From Hexactinellida sp. DTS-2022 (taxonomy: Eukaryota > Porifera > Hexactinellida): a stretch of DNA of 64,000 nucleotides. The notes beneath the pieces were generated by a model. The model ran no database searches, was not told the DNA's origin, and saw only the letters and a program-made list of their open reading frames with translations. The stretch spans positions 5,230,501 to 5,294,500 of the forward strand of contig JAPNXP010000012.1 of the NCBI GenBank assembly GCA_028753945.1, in the 5' to 3' direction. The translations under genes were made by a program, and so were the position numbers. Shown here piece after piece: positions 54,167-62,700 of the stretch (the stretch's first letter is position 1; each line of letters begins with the position of its first letter).

Positions 54167-55216
54167 CTACTGATCTCTGTATTCTTGACTATTGCTTAGA
54201 ATCGGTTCTCTCACGTAGTATATTCTGTTTTTCCCAAAAGGCACCATCTTGTTCCAGCACACAGCAGATAAATAGTACAGTGAAACTCCCACCAATAATA
54301 ATACTTGAGTTGCACCTATTATGATACACACATCAACTATATAACTTAGAATTAGTAGCGGCGTTACTGCAGGCATTAATAAATGAGGAGGATAATTAAA
54401 TTCTAATACTGTTTGGAAGAATGTTATGGGGATATGGCACCAAGCAACTATATTCAGAAAGAAGATTCCGAACATTACGAAAGCTGTAAGATACTTGTAC
54501 TTTAGTGCCATTCTCCTGTGAGCCTTGTAAAGAGGAAAGTTAGCTTCATATCTCATGTCCTCGTATCTCCATTTCAACAGGTTGTAGAGGTGTTTGGAGT
54601 TTCTCACCAGCGACACATATTCATAGTTAATTACTATGGCACCTATAATCTCTACAATAACATTATCAAATTCCTGTATGGCCAGTTTAACAACTGCCAG
54701 TACCATCATTATGAGTGCTAGAATAACCAGTCTGTGTTGAATAGGAGGAAGCAGTGGGATGCGGCAATCTGACTTGCAGACATTAATAATATGCTTTGTT
54801 AGGATATTCATAAGAAATAAGAAGATTAGAGCAAACACATAAGTACATATACTGAAGTCACTGGCCAGTAAAATGACAGACTCATATTTATCAAGCGAAG
54901 TGCTTGGATCGGTGTTATATAATCCCAGCATTATAGCAAAAAAGTACAAAAACTCAGTCATTGCTATTAGGAACATAAGAATACACTTGTAGTAGTCTCC
55001 TCTGCACTTATAAAGGAGCTGAGTCGTTTCGAGCGACGGCCTTCTATAAATAAGAGCTCGCGCTTTCTTTCTCAAATAGAAAGCCTCAGCCAGGAGGTAA
55101 CCCATCCATCCAGCGTAAAAGGGGAATATAAATGCTATTGTGATTAATGCTACAAAGAAAGTGCCCGGAGTGTATTGTCCGAGTGACTTTATAAGATCGT
55201 TTCGCGTTATGTTCAT
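54167..55216 (-). CDS. Orphan 7TM-like membrane protein, paralogue 2
   Basis: Intronless, 349 aa, same layout as paralogue 1. It begins MNITRNDLIKS; the conserved loops HIINVCKSDCRIPLLPPIQH and NSKHLYNLLKWRYEDMRYE are retained. The C-terminal part (SLYYLSAVCWNKMVPFGKNRIYYV) is close to paralogue 3, whereas the loops around residues 95-125 and 265-300 are individual. A TATAAATAG box lies on the minus strand at 55264-55272. It points in the same direction as paralogue 3 and faces paralogue 1. Confidence 0.75.
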   Translation of the reverse strand: MNITRNDLIKSLGQYTPGTFFVALITIAFIFPFYAGWMGYLLAEAFYLRKKARALIYRRPSLETTQLLYKCRGDYYKCILMFLIAMTEFLYFFAIMLGLYNTDPSTSLDKYESVILLASDFSICTYVFALIFLFLMNILTKHIINVCKSDCRIPLLPPIQHRLVILALIMMVLAVVKLAIQEFDNVIVEIIGAIVINYEYVSLVRNSKHLYNLLKWRYEDMRYEANFPLYKAHRRMALKYKYLTAFVMFGIFFLNIVAWCHIPITFFQTVLEFNYPPHLLMPAVTPLLILSYIVDVCIIIGATQVLLLVGVSLYYLSAVCWNKMVPFGKNRIYYVREPILSNSQEYRDQ

Positions 55217-55263
55217 ACCAACAATGTTACAAGTAAATTAATCCATTAATTTACTTGGGTCCT

Positions 55264-55272
55264 CTATTTATA
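55264..55272 (-). promoter_or_regulatory. TATAAATAG box, multipass paralogue 2
   Basis: The complement of CTATTTATA, 48-56 bp before the ATG at 55216. Confidence 0.65.
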
Positions 55273-55492
55273 GTGCAATTTATGCCACCAGAAATTATGC
55301 TATGGTAGCACATTGTTAACAATTCATTAAAATTCTAGAAATGCTTTTTTCAAAGAATTACCATTACATAATAATAAAGTCTATTACATACTGTATAACA
55401 AATTTAGATTTGACTATATTATTACTATACGTATAAACTGCTTATTTGTTCTTGTACAAGTTGTATATTACGTTATCAGAGGAATCAATTAA

Positions 55493-56536
55493 TCACTGCT
55501 GGATTTGAGGTTCCTGTACGTAGTATATTCTATTTCTGCCATAAGGCACCATCTTATTCCAGCACACAGCAGCTAAATAGTACAGTGAAACTCCCACAAG
55601 AATGTAGGTTGCGGACGATCCGATTACGGCACACGCTATTGTTGTCCATTTTATGATAATCACCGGTTTTACTAGAGGCAGTAGTACATTAGGGGGATAG
55701 CGGAACTGTAGTACTGTATAGAATAACGTTTGTGGCACTTGGAGCCAAGCAGCAAATCCCTGAAACAACAATCCTATTAACAAGTATATAGTCAGATACT
55801 TGTACTTTAGTGCCATTCTCCTGTGAGCCTTATATAGAGGGTAGTTAGGCTCATATCTCATATCCTCGTATCTCCATTTCAACAGGTTGTAGAGGTGTTT
55901 GGAGTTCCTACGCGTGTCGTAAAATTCATAGCTAGCGAATATACTACATAAAATCTCTACAATAAGAATATCAAATTCCTGTATGGTCAATTTAACAACT
56001 GCCAGTACCATCATCATGAGTGCTAGAATAACAAGTCTGTGTTGAATAGGGGGAAGCAGTGGAATGCGGCAATCTGACTTGCAGACATTAATCAGGTGTT
56101 TTGTTAGAATATTGAGGAGGAAAATAAAAATTAGTGCCAACACGTATGTCAATATTATAAAGTTATAATCTCTTTGCACACTAATGATGATGTTGTTATC
56201 GCTAGCAAGACTGTTGTTGGTCTGGTTTTTGCTGGGACGCAGGCCTATCATTGCTGGGACAACATATATCGGTTCCACGAACAGAATCAGAGCCATAAGG
56301 ATATATTTGTAATAGTCTCCTGTGTGTCGATAGTGGAGGCGATTCGTTTCGGACGTTGGGGTTCTATAGAGTAGCGCACGCATCTTTTTCCTTAAAAAGA
56401 AGACCTCGCTCAGTAAGTATACAATCCAAGCTCCATAGAAGGGAAGTGTGAAAACTATAAGAACCAAAATTGCAAATAATGTATTTAGATTTCCACTTTC
56501 AAATAACTTGGCAAGATCTTGTTGAGTTGTATTCAT
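55493..56536 (-). CDS. Orphan 7TM-like membrane protein, paralogue 3
   Basis: Intronless, 347 aa, same layout. N-terminus MNTTQQDL with a glycosylation site; conserved loops HLINVCKSDCRIPLLPPIQH and NSKHLYNLLKWRYEDMRYE. The outer segments (residues ~95-120, with KNQTNNS, and ~255-290) are unlike those of the other copies. The C-terminus (YYLAAVCWNKMVPYGRNRIYYV) matches paralogue 2. A TATAAATAG box lies on the minus strand at 56598-56606. Confidence 0.75.
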   Translation of the reverse strand: MNTTQQDLAKLFESGNLNTLFAILVLIVFTLPFYGAWIVYLLSEVFFLRKKMRALLYRTPTSETNRLHYRHTGDYYKYILMALILFVEPIYVVPAMIGLRPSKNQTNNSLASDNNIIISVQRDYNFIILTYVLALIFIFLLNILTKHLINVCKSDCRIPLLPPIQHRLVILALMMMVLAVVKLTIQEFDILIVEILCSIFASYEFYDTRRNSKHLYNLLKWRYEDMRYEPNYPLYKAHRRMALKYKYLTIYLLIGLLFQGFAAWLQVPQTLFYTVLQFRYPPNVLLPLVKPVIIIKWTTIACAVIGSSATYILVGVSLYYLAAVCWNKMVPYGRNRIYYVQEPQIQQ

Positions 56537-56597
56537 ACTTTGGTTGGTTGTTGTTTATGGAACTATTATCGCGACTTAATCTCCTAACAAATCTATG

Positions 56598-56606
56598 CTA
56601 TTTATA
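56598..56606 (-). promoter_or_regulatory. TATAAATAG box, multipass paralogue 3
   Basis: The complement of CTATTTATA, about 62-70 bp before the ATG at 56536. A second TATAAATA follows within 10 bp on the plus strand. Confidence 0.6.
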
Positions 56607-56776
56607 GTATAAATAAGCTAATATAATGTGATTAGTAATGTGAAATTATATTAGCATCTCTTTAGGTTAATTTGAGTATAATTATATAATCCTGATTACC
56701 AATTGGGCTGCTCAAATGTTTAAAGTATTACTATTACTATTCTGTAATTCTATCGTTCTGTTGCATCGGAATTAGC

Positions 56777-57700
56777 ATGGCAAGGAGGATTTCCCTTCTT
56801 ACGACATCTAACACGAATCGTCAGGCGAGAGAACTCCTGCGGTTGTATCTAGCCCCCGCCCCTGGCCCCGAGTACCCTTGTCCCCTATCTCACTTGCCCC
56901 ACCCCCTCACCAAACAGGCCGCATCCCTATGTCGCCTAACTCACAAGGGGACCCGTAACAAACAACACATCTTGGTGTTTATTTTAAATAAATCGTATCA
57001 CAAACTAAGATCGTTCCCTAACTTGAAGTTCAACACTCTTCTACCGAACTCTCTGGCAGTTGATCAGCGGATTTTGAATCCCCCCTCCCCTTTAGAGGTG
57101 TCAAATTCCCCCTTAGCTCGACTCGCCTTCCAACAGGAGTCCTCTATAAACGAGAGAACAGTTGAGTTCAACACAAAACTATCTCAACTGCTGCTTGAAC
57201 TCAAAACCGAACTTCCACCATTCTTTGAGAAGTCCCATCCGTACTACCTCTACGCTAGCGATCTCAGATTCAACTTCAACTACGCACCCGTTTCGTTCAG
57301 TGTCAGTTCCAGACTAAAGTACAAGCTGTTTGTCAGCTCCATACAGTCGCTCTTCAGAGTTGTGTACTCAGATTTGGGATTAGACATGTTAAAAATATCT
57401 AAGTCTGAGACCGACTATTCCATACACACGAGGTGGCGCCTGACTTGTGTCAACCGATTCTCGTTCTCAAAGAAGCCTGTCTTCTTCGACGCTGTATCCA
57501 CGTTCTACATGAACCAGGAGGGACTTATCGACCGTCACACACTGGACCGGGTTTCTAAGGACGCTCGTAAGGTGCCAACTCTGGCCTGGCTATTTATAGC
57601 TATCGGTCTGTACCCGTCCGAACTGAAGGAGCCCAGTCCAGCTGTTGAGTTCGCTGCGAAGAACAAGCGACCCGGCAAGAAGAGGGTCAGGCCAAACTGA
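56777..57700 (+). CDS. C6orf136-like protein (DUF2358)
   Basis: Intronless, 307 aa. The second half matches C6orf136: LKTELPPFFEKSHPYYLYASD (about residues 141-161; KxELPxFFxKSHxYxLYxxD in the family), SIHTRWRLTCV (~214-224) and a FDAVSTFYMNQEGLIDRHTLD segment (~235-255; STFYLNxxGLIxRHxLD). The fold is NTF2-like and the function is unknown; human C6orf136 is mitochondrial. The first ~100 residues are not conserved, and the basic, Ser/Thr-rich N-terminus (MARRISLLTTSNTNRQAR) would suit a mitochondrial presequence. Confidence 0.72.
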   Translation: MARRISLLTTSNTNRQARELLRLYLAPAPGPEYPCPLSHLPHPLTKQAASLCRLTHKGTRNKQHILVFILNKSYHKLRSFPNLKFNTLLPNSLAVDQRILNPPSPLEVSNSPLARLAFQQESSINERTVEFNTKLSQLLLELKTELPPFFEKSHPYYLYASDLRFNFNYAPVSFSVSSRLKYKLFVSSIQSLFRVVYSDLGLDMLKISKSETDYSIHTRWRLTCVNRFSFSKKPVFFDAVSTFYMNQEGLIDRHTLDRVSKDARKVPTLAWLFIAIGLYPSELKEPSPAVEFAAKNKRPGKKRVRPN

Positions 57701-57870
57701 GCAGACACATTACAATGATACCGTTTCTACCGTTTTCGAACTCTAGTTTACTAGTATTTTCGAAATTATTAAATACAATAACACTTCATTCCGGGTATTC
57801 CTATTTATTTCGAATAGTTGTGTAGACTAGTCACTAGTGCTACATTTGTCAATGGTCATGTACACAAATA

Positions 57871-58012
57871 CAGTAAAACCTCGTTATGACGAAGTTATGA
57901 ATACTATATCAGTCCCTTTCAAAGCCTTCAATACAAATTATATTGGTTAATATGAGTTCCGGATAAAACGAACGCATTATCCCCAGGTGTTAATTATTAA
58001 TACTAACAACTG
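57871..58012. repeat. ~142-bp pogo-like MITE upstream of the cyclase-like gene
   Basis: Starts CAGTAAAACCTCGTTATGAC after TA, ends ATACTAACAACTG before TA. It ends only 40 bp before the ATG at 58052, so it forms most of that gene's proximal promoter. Confidence 0.7.
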
Positions 58013-58051
58013 TATTGTGATTCATTGTGTTAGCAATTAGTAATTAGTATT

Positions 58052-59500
58052 ATGGGCACTGGCGCGAGCACCGGGAGAGAGGTGCACATCAAGCGGACCA
58101 GGGACGGGTTCCGCTGGGCTCTGGAGAAGGCGCACTCGGACATGTCCCGGCTGGTGGGGGAGGGGCAGGAGGAGCAGGCCTCCGGAGAGATGCGTCTCCA
58201 GGACAGGATTATATTCCTAGAGTCCGAGAGGGTCCGCATGAAGGAGGCTCTCATTCGGCAGAGCGCCGAGCTGAGGGAAATGGACTGGGAGCTCAAGCAG
58301 CAGCAGGAGAAGACTAAACAGCTGATGTTTGGTAAGAATATACTCTATCTAGCTAGCTAGCTATACTGTAGTGTTTATATAATCTTGTTTTAGGACAACT
58401 TCCTTACAGAATATTGCTAACCGATCCTGAGCAGCTGAGAGAGACCGGATCTCTCCTCGCTAGGAAGTTCTCTATGGCTTCTTTTGTCAGCTGGTGAGTC
58501 CAAAGCTAGCTTCTAGGTTATCGGAGCGACAATGGCTCCTTTAAGAGCATCTGATGCTCGTATAGGAGCAACTGTCGCTCTGATAAGAGCATTTATTCTG
58601 AACTAGATCTTACAACTTGTCTGTATTTATACTTTTCATGCTACTGTTGCAGGTGTTGTTTTCTGTATCTCAGACATAATAGCAGATGTTTGTATGCAGG
58701 TGTTGTTCTCTTTATAGTCTATAGTTCCACTTATGTGAACACCTGTGAGATACTCAAAGAGTTCATGTACAATTTATATTCTCGTATTTACCACATCCTA
58801 TTTGTGTAGCAACATTGTTAACTTCAGCAAGCTGTCCTCTCTCCTGTCTCCGCTCGACATGGTGACTCTCCTGGACAGGATGCACCTGGCGGTGGCTAGC
58901 GCTTTCTCCGACGAGAGTGTGTATCTGATGGAGCGGGCCTCCGAGCGCTGTCTGGCCGTGTCGGGGCTGGTCGAGTATCCGGAGGCAAGGAGTCGCAGGA
59001 ATATATCAGCTGTTCCAGAGGAGAGAGACAGAACAGAATCGGACACGAAGCCCCCTTCGTTCTACGCCGCAAAGCTCGCCACGGCCGCTCTGCAGCTCCT
59101 CAGCAACACGAGTGCCGTTAAGGTACCCAGGTACCCCCGCTCCATGCTCCAGCTACGCGTGTCCCTACACTCGGGGGCCTGTCTCGGAGGGGTCACCGGT
59201 CTCCAGAATATCTCCCTCCTACAGATTCCGCACTACCGTCTCTTCGGAGAGGCTGTGGAGTTCGCGCGATACCTGTCCGCCACGTGTCTGCCCCTGCAAA
59301 TCCGCGTGAGCGCTGCTTCCCACCAGCTGCTGTCAGCTGAGAGGGACTTCCGGTTCGAGAGGTGTCCGGACTGCCCTGCGCCTAACGGGGATTCCATTGA
59401 GTCATACTGGTTGCTAGACAAAAAGGGACTGGACATCAACCTGCCTTCGCAAGAGGAGGCTCTGCCGCTATCCGAGTGCGAAGATATATTCACTTTTTGA
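58052..59500 (+). CDS. Class III nucleotide-cyclase homologue, probably inactive, with N-myristoylation signal
   Basis: Exons 58052-58331, 58394-58493 and 58810-59500; 1071 nt, 356 aa. It begins MGTGASTGRE, a good myristoylation site, followed by a charged coiled coil (residues ~25-93) as in the linker before guanylate cyclase domains. The cyclase fold starts near residue 125: CNIVNFSKL replaces FSDIVGFT, so the first metal-binding aspartate is Asn. The second (ETIGDAY) is ERASERC, with Glu. The later HSGACLGGVTG and YRLFGEAVEFARYL correspond to HTGPVxAGVVG and YxLFGDTVNTASRM, so the Asn and Arg that hold the substrate are replaced. The fold is clear but catalysis unlikely. It could be a membrane-tethered partner or nucleotide sensor. 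Confidence 0.75.
58519..58585. repeat. Short hairpin in cyclase-like intron 2
   Basis: 22-bp arms TATCGGAGCGACAATGGCTCCT and AGGAGCAACTGTCGCTCTGATA (three mismatches) around a loop with an inner GAGCATC/GATGCTC stem. Confidence 0.7.
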
Positions 59501-59554
59501 AATTTCCGATTTTCACTTTTTTAATCACTTTCTATTATTTTATAATTATATTTA

Positions 59555-59706
59555 GGGAATACTTATCCACCGATCATCGGCGTTTGTATTAAAAAACCTC
59601 GCTACTTTCTACCGATTGTTTTTTTATGTTTATAAAAAAACATCATCGGTAGAAAGTAGCGAGGTTTTTAATACAAACGCCGATGATCGGTGGATAAGTA
59701 TTCTCT
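59555..59706. repeat. Near-perfect ~150-bp hairpin element upstream of BRG1
   Basis: Arms of ~70 bp (from GAATACTTATCCACCGATC at 59557 and its complement ending at 59703) surround a very short A/T loop near 59627-59631. TATATTTA flanks both sides (59547-59554, 59707-59714), a possible 8-bp target duplication, though AT-rich. It lies between the cyclase-like stop and the BRG1 start, 82 bp before the latter. Confidence 0.85.
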
Positions 59707-59787
59707 TATATTTATACCATTATTTCTATGACATTAATAGCGTCTATGCTTATAAGACAATCATATTGTTAGCTGCCTGCACTCATA

Positions 59788-62700
59788 ATGTCAGACGGGA
59801 CACACCCCGACCACTCAAACGACACCCTCCCCGGAGACCACTTTCAGTCGGGGTTCATTTCCAACCAGGCGATGGACATAATGTCCCCTTACTCGGGGAC
59901 CCCCTCCCAGGACTTCTCCGACAAAGAGAAGGACGGTGACACCCTCCGACAGATGCTCTCCGGGACCGGCGACGCCAAGTCCGCCGGTCACGCGATGCCG
60001 GCCCCCGGGACCCAGGCGTACATGGCGGCTCTGCAGCACCAGCACCAGCAGCAGATGAGTGCGGGGATGGCCCCGAGGGGGCAGGGCATGATGCCCGCTA
60101 TGCACCCGATGCAGGGCGGACACCACTTCTCCTCGCCCCCCTCCCACCACCCGGCCATGGGGCCCGCCGGATACCGGTCATACAGGTTCTTCTCAAAGCC
60201 GATGATGGCTCAGTTCCAGGCGCAGATATTCGCGTACAAGTGTCTCGCGGAGCGCAAGCAGGTTCCGGACCAGATGCTGCAGCTGCTGATGGGTCGGTAC
60301 GGACAGCTGGCCCCGCCGGACCCGCACCGCATGATGGGGCGGTACCCCCCGCGCCCGCAGCCCGCCCCCAGCGGAGCAGTCGACACCTGGCTCAGTAACT
60401 ACATGGGGGACTCATACGAGCCAGTTCCCAACGTCACAGTCTCCACCAGCTCCGTTATCCCCTCCGGCGCTACTCAGTCCACCTCCACTCCGGACCTGAA
60501 GCTGCCGCTGCCCATTCCGCCCCCTGTCACCTCCCAGCCGCCCCCCCTCTCCAAGCCCCCCTCCGACCCCCTCGCGCCCGCCAAGCCCCTCGCGCCCGTC
60601 ACCTCCCCCTCCAAGCACGCGGCCCCTGTCCCCCCCAAGCAGCCTGGCAAGATTCCCGCCCCGCAGCTGACGCCGGACCCCTACCAGGGCCCGCCCCCCG
60701 CCCGCGTCACCACGCTCGAAAAGCCGCAGGGCGTGGATCCCGCGGAGCTGCTGGCTGAGCGCGAAAAGCGCATCAAGAGTCGCATTTCGCAGCGCATCGA
60801 TCAGCTGGAGACGCACGGCGACTCGCTCGCCTCGCGAATTGAACTGAAGGGCCTGAGGCTGCTGGCTTTCCAGAAGGAGCTCCGCTATGACGTCATTCAG
60901 CTCATGAACCGCGAGACCACACTCGAGACGGCGCTAAACCTGCGCGCCTACAAAATCCCGAAGCGACAGACCCTCAAGGACGCCGCGAACACGGAGCGGC
61001 TGGAGAAGTTCCACCGCCGCGAGGTCGAGATAAAGCGCAGACAGGAGCACGAGGCCTTCCTCGGGGAACTGGCCACGCACACGAAAGAGTTTCGCGATTT
61101 CCACAAGGGCGTCCAGATGCGCATCAGCAAGCTGAAGCGCGATGTGCTCGGACACCACGACCGGATCGAGAAGGAGCAGAAGCGGCTGGCAAAGGAGCGC
61201 ATGATGAAACTAATGGCCGAGGACGACGAGGGGTACAAACAGCTGATCGACGAGCAGAAGAACCGGCGCCTGGCCTTCCTGCTGAAGCAGACCGACGAGC
61301 ACATCGACATGATGCGTCAGCTGGTCATGGAGCACCAGGGGAACCAGAAGCGGCTGCGCCGGGACCAGCGCCGCAAGCAGAGGATGCTGGCCCGGGTGTC
61401 CAGCCAGGGGCAGGGGGAGCACGACGAGCTGAACAAGGTGCGCATCCCGGTGCGCAACCTGGCCAGTGGGCAGCGCAAGGAGGGGCAGGAGGCTCCGAAC
61501 TTCGACGACCTGGAACAGTTCCTGGAGGACAACCCCGGGTGGGAGGTGGTCGACTCGGACGGGGACTCGGATGGGGAGGGGCCACGCGAGGTGTTGGAGG
61601 AGCCCCCGGAGAGCAAACCGAGTGTGGGGGCAGAGAGCGACCCCGAGGAGGACAAGAACGCGTCCGCTATTCGCGTGGCGAGCAAGCGGGTGGAGCTAGA
61701 CGACGAGTACGCGAAGAGAGGCGGCAAGGAGGGCAACACGTACTACTCGCTCGCGCACAGCTATAGAGAGGTTATTCGGGAGCAGCCCTCCTCTCTGGTG
61801 GGCGGCACCCTCAAGGAGTACCAAGTGACGGGACTGGAGTGGCTAGTCTCGCTGTACAACAACAACCTTAATGGGATCCTAGCGGACGAGATGGGGCTCG
61901 GGAAGACTATTCAGACAATCGCACTGTTCGCGTATCTTATGGAGAAGAAAGGTGTCAACGGGCCACACTTGGTGGTCGTGCCACTCTGCACCATATTCAA
62001 CTGGTGCATGGAGTTCCGGAAATGGGCGCCGAGAATATTATTCATTGACTACAAAGGAGACCCGACTATCCGGAAAGCTCATCAGCAAAACATCAAGTAA
62101 GAATTCTCCATTTCAATGGATAATATACAGTAGAACCTCGTTAGTACGAACAAGGTTAATACGAACATTATTTCAGTCACCTCAATGCCTTTTCAATACA
62201 AATGACACCGGTTAATACGTATTTCGGATATGGCGAACAGATTTTGCCGCCCCTGGTGTTCGTACTAACGAGGTTCCACTGTATGTGCTACAGTGGAATT
62301 GCTTTATTAGCAACTCGCATTTTGCATGAAATTTGATTGCTAATAGGCGAAGTTGCTTTGCTATTAGAGGAACAGAAATAACATTAAAAGCTCGCTTGGG
62401 ACTTAAAATATGTTGCTAATAGAGCAATGTTGCTAATATAGCAATTCCACTGTATATTACTTATTGTTTGTTTCAGAGCTGGCAAGTTCAATGTCCTGAT
62501 CACGACATTTGACTACGTCATGAAGGACAAAGCGTTCCTTAGCAAAACTCAGTGGAAGTACATGGTTATCGACGAGGGACACAGAATGAAGAACAGACAC
62601 TGTAAGCTGACTCAGATTCTCAACCAGTACTACATAGCGCCTCACAGGGTTCTGCTGTCAGGTACCCCCATTCAGAATAACCTGCCAGAGCTCTGGGCAC

